A DNA stretch of 64,000 nucleotides from Lachnospira rogosae (GCF_040096455.1 NZ_JBBMER010000005.1:141590-205589), one strand, 5' to 3'; positions 27,573-37,322 are shown, counted from the first letter of the stretch. Program-made: numbers and translations. Notes: generated by a model from the letters alone, not told the origin.

Positions 27573-27832
27573 TTTTTCTGTAATGCTTAGTGATATAGTA
27601 CAACTATAAAAATACAGGTGACGGCTATATCATTTTCCCATATCAATAAAATATATTAACCATAACTCTGCCTCTGCAAATGTATAATATCGAAATGCTT
27701 TTCCAGGTTTATAATATAAGATTGTCACACGAAACTTATATTTTAATATGCTGACATTACTCAGGACTTTTATATTTCTATGTTCTATATAATGCCAGCA
27801 TATAATTTCTTGTAACAGTCTTTAATTATTTT

Positions 27833-29101
27833 TTATTCTCCTATATTCCCAATTATATCCCTCAATGGCACATTTTCTGCCTCACATATGCTCTTAATAG
27901 TTTCATATTCAGGATATCTCTTAACTTTGCCATTAGGAAGCGTACACACCTTTACGTCAATTTCACCATATGGTGTACTGACTTTTTCAATTTTTCTTGG
28001 AAGAATTGTTCTCTTCATTGCACAACGTCTTATTCCTATTGTCGTTGTTTCCTCAAATATGATATTTTCCATAGTCGTAATATCTTCCTTGCAGCATATT
28101 ACAACAAGCTCATATGCAGGTCTGTTCTTTTTCATATATATAGGAAGAAAATGCACTTCTCTTGCACCCGCCTTATACAGGCGCTCCATAGTGTATCCTA
28201 ATATCTCTGACGAACAGTCATCAATATCCGTTTCCAGCTTATATATTAAGTCAGCATTTTCGTCTAAGCTTTCACTATTACTCTCAATAAGCATTGCCCT
28301 TAATACTCCCGGAAGCTCATACTCTCTCTTGCCTGCACCATATCCAGTCTTCTTTATTGTAAAATGCTGTGGAAGTGCTGTATCTGTTCTTACAGCCGCT
28401 ACAATCGCCGCTCCCGTTGGCGTTACAAGTTCGCCTTTAATATTGGTATTGCTTAATTCTATATTATAAGCTGATGTTATATTAAGAACCGCTGGCACTG
28501 GTACTGGAATTATTCCGTGCTGGCACCTTATTGTTCCAGTTCCCTCGCTGATACCTGGAACATACACCCTGTCTATATGCAGGTTATCGAAGCATACAGC
28601 AAACGCCACTATATCCACAATCGAGTCTACTGCACCAACCTCGTGAAAATGAACATTTTCAATATCTGTAGCGTGTGCCTTGGCTTCTGCTTCTGCTAAT
28701 ATTCTGAATATTTTCTTAGCAAGCTTTTCTGCATTCTCAGTAAGCTGTGTCTGCTCTATAATAGAATATATTTCTTTCAGCCCCCTGTGGCTGTGATGTG
28801 CTGAATGAGTATGCGAATGTACATTTTCAAAATTGTGCGTATGCCCTTCGCCATTAAGATGTCCATACAGATATTCCATATCGTGGTCGTGGTTCTCGTG
28901 TCCGCTGTCCAGCACTACATTAAAATCACACGAATCTATACCATTCTTTTTAACTCTTGTTATCTTAACCTCATAACCTGTCAGAGGCATAGTTGCAAGT
29001 GTTTTTAACAAATATTCTTTATCCGCTCCGGCATCAAGAAGTGCCGCAACAGACATATCTCCGCTTATTCCTGAATAACATTCAAGATATAATTCTCTCA
29101 T
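27833..29101 (-). CDS. larC: LarC, nickel insertion for the nickel-pincer nucleotide cofactor
   Basis: LarC (422 residues) inserts nickel into the pincer cofactor of lactate racemase and related enzymes. The N-terminus YLECYSGISGDMSVAALLDA and the motif FHEVGAVDSIVDIV are family hallmarks. A histidine-rich segment at about residues 67-107 holds about a dozen histidines and probably binds nickel. The gene is one continuous frame, unlike the Lactobacillus version that needs a ribosomal frameshift. The ATG follows GAGG by eight bases. larA, larB and larE are not nearby, so LarC may serve partners elsewhere. Confidence 0.92.
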   Translation of the reverse strand: MRELYLECYSGISGDMSVAALLDAGADKEYLLKTLATMPLTGYEVKITRVKKNGIDSCDFNVVLDSGHENHDHDMEYLYGHLNGEGHTHNFENVHSHTHSAHHSHRGLKEIYSIIEQTQLTENAEKLAKKIFRILAEAEAKAHATDIENVHFHEVGAVDSIVDIVAFAVCFDNLHIDRVYVPGISEGTGTIRCQHGIIPVPVPAVLNITSAYNIELSNTNIKGELVTPTGAAIVAAVRTDTALPQHFTIKKTGYGAGKREYELPGVLRAMLIESNSESLDENADLIYKLETDIDDCSSEILGYTMERLYKAGAREVHFLPIYMKKNRPAYELVVICCKEDITTMENIIFEETTTIGIRRCAMKRTILPRKIEKVSTPYGEIDVKVCTLPNGKVKRYPEYETIKSICEAENVPLRDIIGNIGE

Positions 29102-29134
29102 ATATGTATAACCTCATTTCTTAGCAAATGTAGT

Positions 29135-29181
29135 AAAAAGGCAAGCATCATTCATCTAGATAATAAATCTGATGCTGTGCC
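29135..29181 (-). terminator. Terminator ahead of larC
   Basis: On the minus strand GGCACAGCATCA pairs with TGATGCTTGCC (two-base bulge), followed by five T residues. It would end transcripts coming from trxA and the tandem repeats. Confidence 0.7.
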
Positions 29182-29199
29182 TGCCCTTTCCTTGTTTAC

Positions 29200-29430
29200 G
29201 ATATAATATGACTACTTCGTAGTCACTTAGAAGTTTCTTCGAAACTTCGTATGCGTTGAAAAACAACGCAGAAATTATGATATAATATGACTACTTCGTA
29301 GTCACTTAGAAGTTTCTTCGAAACTTCAGATGCGTTGAAGAACAACGCAGAAAATATGATATAATATGACTACTTCGTAGTCACTTAGAAGTTTCTTCGA
29401 AACTTCAGATGCGCTGAAAAGCTGCGCAAA
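29200..29430. repeat. Three 79-bp tandem units, each with three hairpins
   Basis: Units begin at 29200, 29279 and 29358 (the last is slightly short). Each contains GATATAATATG, then three palindromes: GACTACTTCGTAGTC, GAAGTTTCTTCGAAACTTC and TGCGTTGAAAAACAACGCA. The third hairpin differs between units; in unit 3 a stem pair changes from T-A to C-G on both sides, suggesting the fold is kept. The block lies between trxA and larC. Confidence 0.85.
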
Positions 29431-29444
29431 TAGTTAACATTTAT

Positions 29445-29756
29445 TTACTGGCCTATGAATTCCATAACCTGTTCTTCACCTATAAAGCCTATATTAGTTG
29501 CAGCAACTTCTCCGTTCTTAAATAAAAGAAGGGTTGGTATTGAAGCTACCTTATACTGTAATGCAAGATTAAGTTCCTTATCTGTATCAATCTTACATAT
29601 CTTTACATCGTCCTGCTTTGCCGCTACTTCCTCAAGGACTGGTGCAAGCATCTGGCAAGGTCCACACCATGTTGCCCAGAAATCTACAAGCACTGGCTTA
29701 TCCGACTCAAGTACCTCCTGTTTAAATGTTGCTTCTGTAACGTGAATAATCTCCAT
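29445..29756 (-). CDS. trxA: Thioredoxin
   Basis: A 103-residue thioredoxin with the redox motif WCGPC (about residues 31-35) in FWATWCGPCQML and the cis-proline loop SIPTLLLF. It reduces protein disulfides in the cytoplasm using thioredoxin reductase, which is not in the window. It follows the DUF3783 gene by two bases and is followed by the 79-bp tandem hairpins. Confidence 0.96.
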   Translation of the reverse strand: MEIIHVTEATFKQEVLESDKPVLVDFWATWCGPCQMLAPVLEEVAAKQDDVKICKIDTDKELNLALQYKVASIPTLLLFKNGEVAATNIGFIGEEQVMEFIGQ

Positions 29757-29758
29757 AA

Positions 29759-30118
29759 TTATCTCCTTTCGTTTTTCTTTTCAATCTCCATATGATATAA
29801 TATTTTATTCAATGTCCACGACTTGTTAGTCTTAGTCATAACAGCCTTGTAATCGACATTAAGATTGTTGTTTCTGATACCAAATAAAAGCTTGTCCAGA
29901 TGTTTCTGTGTAACATCACAGAATATAACTATGCTTTTATCTTTATTAATAAATGGCATAATATCATCAGTTCTGTAATCCTGACTATATGCCAGTACAT
30001 TTTCTAATGTATCTGAAAGCTTAGTATTGTCAATAACTATGCTTTTTATTCGCATATTAGCCGCCATTGTTATAATCTTTCTGGCATCAGCTACATTATA
30101 TATTATAATCTTTTCCAT
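29759..30118 (-). CDS. DUF3783 family protein
   Basis: A 119-residue protein of unknown function. The pattern IIIYNV near the start, SIVIFCDVTQKHLDKLLFGI in the middle, and DYKAVMTKTNKSWTLNKILY at the C-terminus matches DUF3783, a small family of Clostridia. I chose the ATG at 30118, seven bases after GAGG, over a TTG two codons upstream. The two-base gap to trxA indicates a shared transcript. No catalytic residues can be named. Confidence 0.75.
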   Translation of the reverse strand: MEKIIIYNVADARKIITMAANMRIKSIVIDNTKLSDTLENVLAYSQDYRTDDIMPFINKDKSIVIFCDVTQKHLDKLLFGIRNNNLNVDYKAVMTKTNKSWTLNKILYHMEIEKKNERR

Positions 30119-30198
30119 ATACAATCCTCATTATCCAAACATTTTATTTAATTAATACAATTCCTAAAATCACCAGCAGCCCGGAACTCACATTAAAA

Positions 30199-31164
30199 TC
30201 ACTTAATCATTCTCTTAATTTCATTCAGTTCTTCCTCGTGCTTTCTTGAAATAGCACCCGGATTACGTTTCATAATTCTGAATACGCTCTTGTAGTTTCT
30301 TCCAGTATCAGCCTTAAGATTTACCTTTTCATTTTCAAGTGTTTCTAAAAGCTGGTTAGCCGCCTTCTCGTCCATAATCTTATTCTTAAGACTCTCTTTA
30401 ACAGCCTCTGTCATTCTCTGTAAGGTTGCAAGCTTAACACCTTTTCTTTCATTCATATCATTCTCGAATGAAATTCTACCCTTAAGCTTACCCACTGAAC
30501 CTGCCTTATTCATAACACTTGCTTTACCTTCAGCGAATTTTTCTTTCATTTTATTATAATCATCTTCAACAAATGCTGAGGCAACCTCAAGTCTTTTGGC
30601 AAGAATTCTTATCTGTTCATTACTATTAGCAAGCTTTTCAATTGCAGCCTTCAAATCCATAGCTTCATTGAATGACTGTGTAAAGTCAACTGCCATAGCT
30701 ATTGTCAAGACAAATGCTATTATGTCCGTAATTGTATCTGGAAGCATATATACAATTCCCTCTATAGGTCTGTGTACAATTCTTACAAGAAGAACAGAGA
30801 ACACACCCCAGCCTAATGATACGAACAGACATATATGTCCCATTAAATTTAATGGCTGATTACTGTAATCCCAGTATCTTACGCCGAACATTTTCTCCAT
30901 ACAATATCCTGTAACAAATTCAAGTATTGTTGATGATATCATTCCAAACAGGAATATTAAAGCTATATTATCCCTTACTCCTATAGTACTTACCAATATT
31001 ACCATTGCACCTGAACCATATATTGGAAGTGCTGGTCCATGAAGAAATCCCCTGTTTACCCACTTTCCTTTTCTGGCTGATACATAACAACATTCCCATA
31101 CCCAACCAAAGAAACAATATATATAAAAGAATAATAACCACTGCGATACAGTATATGCCTGCAT
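30199..31164 (-). CDS. Membrane protein of the putative ABC-transporter type IV family (PF06541)
   Basis: A 321-residue protein with five to six membrane segments in the first 165 residues (WLLFFYIYCFFGWVWECCYV, then RGFLHGPALPIYGSGA, a hallmark of the family), followed by a long charged, helical cytoplasmic tail (about 170-320). The ATG at 31164 lies five bases after GGAGG; an ATG four codons upstream overlaps that ribosome site. Transport has not been shown for this family and no ATPase is adjacent, so the family name should not be read as function. Confidence 0.8.
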   Translation of the reverse strand: MQAYTVSQWLLFFYIYCFFGWVWECCYVSARKGKWVNRGFLHGPALPIYGSGAMVILVSTIGVRDNIALIFLFGMISSTILEFVTGYCMEKMFGVRYWDYSNQPLNLMGHICLFVSLGWGVFSVLLVRIVHRPIEGIVYMLPDTITDIIAFVLTIAMAVDFTQSFNEAMDLKAAIEKLANSNEQIRILAKRLEVASAFVEDDYNKMKEKFAEGKASVMNKAGSVGKLKGRISFENDMNERKGVKLATLQRMTEAVKESLKNKIMDEKAANQLLETLENEKVNLKADTGRNYKSVFRIMKRNPGAISRKHEEELNEIKRMIK

Positions 31165-31344
31165 TGTAGCCTCCATTTCTATTAATTACAACATAATAAT
31201 TACAATATAAAATATGTAACATTTTACCACTTATAATTATTAATTACAAACAGCCAAGCCTTAAAAAACTTGTTATTTATACTTTTTTAATATTCTGACA
31301 TTCCGCTTTCTTAGGTTATATATATTTCCTGTTATATAAAAGTA

Positions 31345-31381
31345 AATTCCTGCCAGTACCTTATAGCACCCGACAGGAATT
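31345..31381 (-). terminator. Hairpin after the LytTR gene
   Basis: AATTCCTG and CAGGAATT form an 8-base stem with a long loop 23 bases past the LytTR stop codon. The T-tract is interrupted, so strength is uncertain. Confidence 0.45.
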
Positions 31382-31403
31382 CACCTTTAACTTTGGTATG
31401 AAT

Positions 31404-31748
31404 TTAGTTCCACATAAGATTTCTGAACTTTTGTTTGAATTTTTTACTACATATTAGTTCTGTTCCCTCTCTTAATATTATCGAATTAACCGTCATACTA
31501 CTCACATTCATACAATTAACTATCTCCGACTCATTAATGTACTCAAACCCATATTTCCCCAATAAATTATATACATCCTTCATCTTCCCATAAAATCTAT
31601 CACTGGCATTATTCGTATGAATCATAATAATTCTGTTGGCACAGCTTATATAGTTGATTTCATCAATTCTGATGCGTACTACTTTAATGCTATTACCATA
31701 TATTAATACTCTGGTATCCTCATTAAGAACCATCTTATATGTGTTCAT
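31404..31748 (-). CDS. Stand-alone LytTR DNA-binding protein
   Basis: A 114-residue protein made only of a LytTR domain: IDEINYISCANRIIMIHT, then a KYGFEYINESEIVNCMNV segment and a final SIILREGTELICSKKF strand. It has no receiver domain and no adjacent histidine kinase. Such proteins bind direct repeats near promoters. It is followed by a hairpin and has no close partner gene, so its targets are unknown. Confidence 0.8.
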   Translation of the reverse strand: MNTYKMVLNEDTRVLIYGNSIKVVRIRIDEINYISCANRIIMIHTNNASDRFYGKMKDVYNLLGKYGFEYINESEIVNCMNVSSMTVNSIILREGTELICSKKFKQKFRNLMWN

Positions 31749-31851
31749 ATTCCGTCCCTCTCCTTATCTTTAGTGATGCGGTGAAATCGGAACTGCCATA
31801 TATAATTTTATTACAATTCATATATGACGTAAACAGCCTTATATGCAATAT

Positions 31852-32817
31852 TTATCTTATGCAAATGTATACAAGGTAAGCCACATATGATACAAGCATA
31901 ACTGCACCATGCCAGTTGACAAGCTTTTTCTTTGACCACGCGAATATCCATACAACCACACTCATAACAACAAGAATAGCAATGTCGATAAGATTTTCTG
32001 TTACAAATGCTACAGGACTTATTGCCCCAGCAACACCCAATACAAGAAGAATATTAAAAATGTTAGAGCCGATGACATTTCCCAATGCCATATCCACTTC
32101 ATTCTTCTTAGCCGCAACGATTGATGTAACAAGCTCTGGAAGACTTGTTCCTAGTGCAACTATTGTAAGTCCGATAAGATTCTGGCTTATACCAAATCCA
32201 GTTGCAATTGTGGAAGCTCCATCAACAACAAAATCACCACCGAACTTAATAGCTACTGCTCCACCAATAATGTATACAATACACTGCCATACTGGAAGAA
32301 TTTTTATCTCTTCATCAACCTCTTCTTCAAGTTCTTTATTAAGTGCCTCGTTACGTGCATTTTTAGCTGATACAATCATCAAGCAAAGGTAAACTGCGAA
32401 TATTACAAGAAATACTATTCCGTCAATTCTTCCAAGTGTCATTCCAACAGCACCAAGTGCCGCAAGAAGAATGGCACATATGATAGAAAATGGAAATTCT
32501 TTCTTTAAAGTATCTTTTGATACCGCCAATGGTGTAAATAATGCACATACACCACACACAACCATAAGGTTAAATATATTAGAACCTATTACATTACTTA
32601 CAGCTAAAGCATTATTATTGTTAAGTGAAGCTGTAACACTAACTGCACATTCTGGCAGACTTGTACCCATAGCTACAATTGTAAGTCCGATTATCATTGA
32701 AGGTACTTTTAATCTTTTCGCAACTGACGAACTTCCGTCAACAAAGAAATCTGCTCCCTTTATAAGAAGCACAAAACCTATAATAAGCAGTAATAATGCC
32801 AATAACATTTCTTTCAT
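31852..32817 (-). CDS. Na+/Ca2+ exchanger family protein (YrbG/CaxA type)
   Basis: A 321-residue membrane antiporter with the duplicated alpha repeats of the CaCA superfamily: GLTIVAMGTSLPECAVSV near residue 45-62 and GLTIVALGTSLPELVTSI near residue 218-235, each followed by a GNVIGSNIFNL motif. About ten membrane segments are visible, with an acidic cytoplasmic loop (KELEEEVDEEIK) between the halves. It is expected to exchange cytosolic calcium or sodium. It is on the same strand as mntP, 39 bases downstream. Confidence 0.93.
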   Translation of the reverse strand: MKEMLLALLLLIIGFVLLIKGADFFVDGSSSVAKRLKVPSMIIGLTIVAMGTSLPECAVSVTASLNNNNALAVSNVIGSNIFNLMVVCGVCALFTPLAVSKDTLKKEFPFSIICAILLAALGAVGMTLGRIDGIVFLVIFAVYLCLMIVSAKNARNEALNKELEEEVDEEIKILPVWQCIVYIIGGAVAIKFGGDFVVDGASTIATGFGISQNLIGLTIVALGTSLPELVTSIVAAKKNEVDMALGNVIGSNIFNILLVLGVAGAISPVAFVTENLIDIAILVVMSVVVWIFAWSKKKLVNWHGAVMLVSYVAYLVYICIR

Positions 32818-32856
32818 ATATTAATCCTCATTTCTTACTTAATTATAATATTATAA

Positions 32857-33414
32857 CTAAAGTATTCCCAAACCGTCAAGTAATATCTTAATTCCTATAA
32901 GAATAAGAATAATCCCTCCACAAAGTTCTGCTTTAGACTGATATTTATCACCAAATATACTTCCAATTTTAACACCTGCCGCTGAACAGACAAATGTAAT
33001 ACAGCCTATAAATAATACCGCTGGAAGAATGGCAACCTTAAGGAATGCTAATGACACGCCTACTGCAAGTGCATCAATACTTGTTGCAATTGCAAGTAAT
33101 AACATACTCTTAAATCCCATATCATTGCTGACATTTTCTTCTTCCCCTAATGACTCCTTAATCATATTACCACCAATTGCAAGAAGAAGTGCAAATGCAA
33201 CCCAGTGTGAATATCTGGTAACCATATCGGCAAACAGACTTCCGAGATAATAGCCAATAAGCGGCATCAATGCCTGAAATCCACCAAACCACGCACCGGC
33301 AATGCACATATGCTTAGGCTTTATCTTTCCAAGCGACAAGCCCTTACATATAGATACAGCAAAAGCATCCATTGAAAGTCCTACTGCCAGTATAAATAAT
33401 TCAACAATACTCAT
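32857..33414 (-). CDS. mntP: Manganese efflux pump MntP
   Basis: A 185-residue membrane protein with six membrane segments in two repeats. The family motifs are present: GLSMDAFAVSICKGL (residues 13-27) and ATSIDALAVGVSLAF in the second half, each with an aspartate thought to bind manganese. It exports Mn2+ when levels are high. A yybP-ykoY-like riboswitch with a terminator lies upstream, and a Na/Ca exchanger gene follows. Confidence 0.95.
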   Translation of the reverse strand: MSIVELFILAVGLSMDAFAVSICKGLSLGKIKPKHMCIAGAWFGGFQALMPLIGYYLGSLFADMVTRYSHWVAFALLLAIGGNMIKESLGEEENVSNDMGFKSMLLLAIATSIDALAVGVSLAFLKVAILPAVLFIGCITFVCSAAGVKIGSIFGDKYQSKAELCGGIILILIGIKILLDGLGIL

Positions 33415-33527
33415 TTCTTAATTGTCCTCATTTCTATATTTTATCTGTTGCTCCAAGAAAGATTATAACCAATTGTCATATCATATATAATAATTGATGT
33501 TTTAACGAAAACGAATTCCAGTTATAT

Positions 33528-33568
33528 AAAAAAGACCCGCAGACAGTACTGATACTGTCCACGAGTCT
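33528..33568 (-). terminator. Expression-platform terminator of the mntP leader
   Basis: AGACTCGTGGACAGTA pairs with TACTGTCTGCGGGTCT, followed by a run of T. The 5' arm overlaps the last bases of the riboswitch P1 stem, so folding of the aptamer and of this terminator exclude each other. Confidence 0.8.
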
Positions 33569-33650
33569 CATCATTTAAAGTAATACCGGGCTTATAAGCC
33601 ATTATGTCGATATAACTGCATATATAAATATGCCGATTACTCCCTCTAGG
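33559..33650 (-). ncRNA. yybP-ykoY-type (Mn2+) riboswitch ahead of mntP
   Basis: On the minus strand the element reads GAGGGAGTAAT, a small hairpin (GCATAT/ATATGC), a stem GTTATATC/GGTATTAC enclosing GACATAAT and the hairpin GGCTTATAAGCC, then CGG and a closing GAGACTC. The order and the loop sequences fit the manganese-sensing yybP-ykoY class (GGGGAGUAG, GUCAAUUC, CGGC, GAGACC in the model), and MntP genes are its usual targets. Identification is by eye, not by covariance model. Confidence 0.7.
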
Positions 33651-33724
33651 AATTAGCTTATTGATAATTTATCATCAATAGTCTGATTTTGCAATGTTTT
33701 TTTTCGCATACATATTTATCAGAG

Positions 33725-36064
33725 TTATAAAATTCCAGCAATAATATATGTAATTAATGCCGCAATCCATGCTACAACACACTGAATAACTACAACATAT
33801 GCTGCCCATTTACCTCCAAGTTCTTTTTTAACTGAGGCAATTGCCGCAACACAAGGTGTATACAAAAGACAGAACACAAGAAATGACATTGCACCCGCAG
33901 CTGATATAACAGATACCATCTCTATCGTACTTCCAAATAGAATTGATATCGTAGATACTACACTTTCCTTTGCCATTACGCCTGTAAGTATAGCTGTTAC
34001 AAGTCTCCAGTCTCCAAATCCTAATGGTTTAAACAACGGAGTAATCATACCTGCTAATACAGCAAGTATACTCTGTCTTGAATCTGCCACAACGTTAAGC
34101 CTTATATCAAAATTCTGCATAAACCATATAAGTATTGTTGCAATAAATATAATAGAAAATGCTTTCTGTAAGAAATCCTTTGCCTTTTCCCATAACAAAT
34201 GTACCACATTCTTAGCACCAGGCATTCTGTAATTAGGAAGCTCCATAACAAATGGAACTGGTTCTCCCTTAAATAATGTCTTTTTAAATATAAACGCCAT
34301 AATTATTCCAACAATAATTCCTATAAAATACATACCTATCATAACAAGCGCTGCATAATGTGGGAAAAATGCTGCTGAGAAAAAGGCATATATAGGTACT
34401 TTTGCTGAACAACTCATAAATGGTGTTAAAAGAACTGTCATCCTACGGTCTCTTTCAGATGAAAGTGTACGGCTTGCCATAACTCCTGGAACACTACATC
34501 CAAAACCAATTAACATAGGCACTATACTTCTTCCTGATAATCCAAGTTTACGTAAGAGCTTATCCATAATAAATGCGACTCTTGCCATATAACCGCTATC
34601 TTCAAGAATTGATAAAAAGAAGAATAATGTTACGATTATCGGAAGAAAGCTTAATACACTACCAACCCCATTGAATATTCCATCTATGATAAGTGCATGC
34701 AATACCGAATTAACATTCATTGCTGTCAGAAGATTATCAACCCCATTTGTAACAAATGTAATTAAAATATCAAGTACATTGGAGAGTGCCGCACCTATAA
34801 CATTAAATGTAAGATAAAACACAAGTCCCATAATTGCTATAAACATTGGGATACCTGTATATTTACCAGTAAGAAGCTTATCAATCTTCTGGCTTCGTAT
34901 TCTTTCCTTACTTTCTCTTGGCTTTACAACCGTATTCTTACAGACATCTTCAATATAAGCAAATCTCATATCTGCTATAGCTGAGGCTCTATCCATTCCA
35001 CATTCTTCTTCCATCTGTACTATAATGTGTTCAATCATTTCTTTTTCATTCTGCTCAAGTTCAAGATGCTTAAGTACAAGTGAATCCCCCTCAACAACCT
35101 TGGAGGCTGCAAATCTTTCAGGGTATCCTGCTTTGTCTGCATGGTCACTTATAAGCGACATAATGCCATGTATACATCTATGAACCGCACTGTCCTTGGA
35201 ACAAAAATCTGATATCTGTGGTTTTTCCTGATATTTTGCAACGTGAATGGCATGACTTACCAGTTCTTCTATGCCCTCACCTTTAGCCGCTGATATTGGT
35301 ATAACCGGAACTCCAAGCAATTCCTCAATTGCGTTAATTCTTACAGAACCTCCATTGACTCTTACCTCATCCATCATATTAAGTGCAATTACCATAGGAA
35401 TTCCTAATTCCATAAGCTGCATTGACAGATAAAGGTTTCTTTCAATATTAGTAGCATCTAATATATTAATAATACCTTTAGGTTTGTCCATAAGCAGAAA
35501 TTCCCTTGTTACTATTTCTTCACTGCTATATGGTGACATTGAATATATTCCTGGCAAATCTGTTATAAGTGTATCAGGATAACCTTTTATAACTCCGTCT
35601 TTTCTATCAACTGTAACACCTGGAAAATTACCTATATGCTGATTGGAGCCTGTTAATACATTAAAAAGAGTTGTTTTTCCACAATTCTGGTTGCCTACAA
35701 GTGCAAATGTCAGCTTTTCATCATCTGGAAGAGGATTTTCATTTTCCTTATCGTGATACCTGCCTCCTTCACCAAATCCCGGATGTTCCTTTACTATACT
35801 ATTCATTTTAACATTTTCCACAGCTTTATTATCAATACAATAAGGCTCACTTACCTCTATCTGTTCTGCATCTGAAAGTCTTATGGTAAGCTCATAGCTA
35901 TGAATTCTTAATTCAACAGGGTCACCCATAGGAGCATATTTTATAACTGTAACTTCTGCACCCTGAATAAGTCCCATATCCAGAAAATGTTGTCTTAATG
36001 CACCATCTCCACCTACTTTTAATATTGTAGCACTTTTACCTGCTGGCAAATCTTTTATTGTCAC
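33725..36064 (-). CDS. feoB: Fused FeoA-FeoB ferrous iron transporter
   Basis: A 779-residue fusion. Residues 1-72 are FeoA, an SH3-like domain (LPAGKSATILKVGG, then MGDPVELRIHSYELTIR). After a linker, the FeoB GTPase begins at about 118 with G1 GNQNCGKTT (124-132), G3 DLPGIYSMSPYS and G4 ALNMMDEV, followed by the helical GDI domain and about ten membrane segments with FMSCSAKVPIYA and the final CVAAIASVKKELGGKWA. It imports Fe2+. No FeoC is adjacent and no clear Fur box was seen in the short upstream gap. Confidence 0.95.
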   Translation of the reverse strand: MTIKDLPAGKSATILKVGGDGALRQHFLDMGLIQGAEVTVIKYAPMGDPVELRIHSYELTIRLSDAEQIEVSEPYCIDNKAVENVKMNSIVKEHPGFGEGGRYHDKENENPLPDDEKLTFALVGNQNCGKTTLFNVLTGSNQHIGNFPGVTVDRKDGVIKGYPDTLITDLPGIYSMSPYSSEEIVTREFLLMDKPKGIINILDATNIERNLYLSMQLMELGIPMVIALNMMDEVRVNGGSVRINAIEELLGVPVIPISAAKGEGIEELVSHAIHVAKYQEKPQISDFCSKDSAVHRCIHGIMSLISDHADKAGYPERFAASKVVEGDSLVLKHLELEQNEKEMIEHIIVQMEEECGMDRASAIADMRFAYIEDVCKNTVVKPRESKERIRSQKIDKLLTGKYTGIPMFIAIMGLVFYLTFNVIGAALSNVLDILITFVTNGVDNLLTAMNVNSVLHALIIDGIFNGVGSVLSFLPIIVTLFFFLSILEDSGYMARVAFIMDKLLRKLGLSGRSIVPMLIGFGCSVPGVMASRTLSSERDRRMTVLLTPFMSCSAKVPIYAFFSAAFFPHYAALVMIGMYFIGIIVGIIMAFIFKKTLFKGEPVPFVMELPNYRMPGAKNVVHLLWEKAKDFLQKAFSIIFIATILIWFMQNFDIRLNVVADSRQSILAVLAGMITPLFKPLGFGDWRLVTAILTGVMAKESVVSTISILFGSTIEMVSVISAAGAMSFLVFCLLYTPCVAAIASVKKELGGKWAAYVVVIQCVVAWIAALITYIIAGIL

Positions 36065-36119
36065 AATCGTACCTCCTGTTATATATTCGAAATGTATCTT
36101 ATTCGGCTAAATATTATCT

Positions 36120-37322
36120 TTAACTTGTTAAATTTGTATTATCCTGCCTGCTTATTATGTCACTTCTATGCGTAATTCCTGTTATTCTGTCATATAGCAT
36201 ATTTCTTGTGCTGCTAAACAGACACAATAATAAATCAAATGCCATATATATTGTAATTAAAATACATATCACACATCCTGCTGTAACTGCCCATAATTTT
36301 ACCCCTTCAAGTTCAATCGCCATACGATAAAAGTTATACGCATATAGTAATGAGGGTACACTTATTGTATATATTATAAAATATCTTATAAACAGCTTAT
36401 ACATTTTTATATGTGGAACTTTATTAATAACCATATCTTTGCAGTCTATAAGACGTATATTAACCAGTGACTTGCCTATTGTCCGCCCTCTTGTAAGCTT
36501 TGTCGTAAGTGTGAACACAATAACGATATACAGCGATAAAATAACTACATATCTCACATCATATACCGAACCCAGCACCATTTTCCTGGTAATTATATGC
36601 TCGTGCCAAAGCAACAGCATAGCCGCCAGCACTGGAATCATTATAATTACCATATCAATTATCCACGCAACACCTCTCCTGAATTCAGATACAATCTGTC
36701 CTCTCTTATATGCAGCCTCATCAAGTCTATCCCTTTTCGGAAGCATAAAAACTATAAGCGGTGTGCATACATAACCTAATACTCCACCTAATGTATTACA
36801 TATAAGGTCATCAACCTCAAAATACCTATATGGATATCTGTATATTCCATACAGTCCTGAAATCTGTGTCAATTCAAAGAACAGGCTGTACCCAAATGAA
36901 AATATAAGCACCTGCCACCAGGGTCTTTTAAAATAATATCTAAGATATACTCCAAACGGAAATAACAGCAGTATATTAAATGCAGCCTGCCAGAAATCAA
37001 AACATTTAAACAGGTTAACATATGTAGATGGCTGTGACAAAGTGACATTAGCTGTAGCTATAATTCTCCTTATTGCATCAAACGGAACAAGCAGGACACT
37101 CGCAGTATCTGGTGTAACCGAGCTTCTTGGAGGAAGTGGAAGCACTGTCATAAAATATGATGTCAGCATATAGAATATAAATGTATATACAATCCCCGTT
37201 CTAAGTATAAGGATTGAACCATATTTGTGATACTCATATAATATGTAAGGTATTGTAAATATTACAGCAAGTATAGGAAACACATAGCAGGCTGATATTA
37301 TTGGTTTTAAATATACTTCCAT
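36120..37322 (-). CDS. VanZ-RDD membrane protein
   Basis: A 400-residue membrane protein. The N-terminal half (about 40-185) is VanZ-like: several membrane segments with LPLPPRSSVTP, NILLLFPFGVYLRY and FELTQISGLYGIYRYPYRYFEVDDLICNTLGG. The C-terminal half (about 215-390) is an RDD domain (GVAWIIDMVII, GRTIGKSLVNIRLID). VanZ proteins affect cell-surface lipids or low-level glycopeptide tolerance; the RDD role is unknown. It lies 56 bases upstream of feoAB on the same strand. Confidence 0.85.
   Translation of the reverse strand: MEVYLKPIISACYVFPILAVIFTIPYILYEYHKYGSILILRTGIVYTFIFYMLTSYFMTVLPLPPRSSVTPDTASVLLVPFDAIRRIIATANVTLSQPSTYVNLFKCFDFWQAAFNILLLFPFGVYLRYYFKRPWWQVLIFSFGYSLFFELTQISGLYGIYRYPYRYFEVDDLICNTLGGVLGYVCTPLIVFMLPKRDRLDEAAYKRGQIVSEFRRGVAWIIDMVIIMIPVLAAMLLLWHEHIITRKMVLGSVYDVRYVVILSLYIVIVFTLTTKLTRGRTIGKSLVNIRLIDCKDMVINKVPHIKMYKLFIRYFIIYTISVPSLLYAYNFYRMAIELEGVKLWAVTAGCVICILITIYMAFDLLLCLFSSTRNMLYDRITGITHRSDIISRQDNTNLTS

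Noticed and set aside
29200..29430. Possible CRISPR array
   Set aside because: Units are whole 79-bp tandem copies with hairpins and there are no unique spacers or cas genes.
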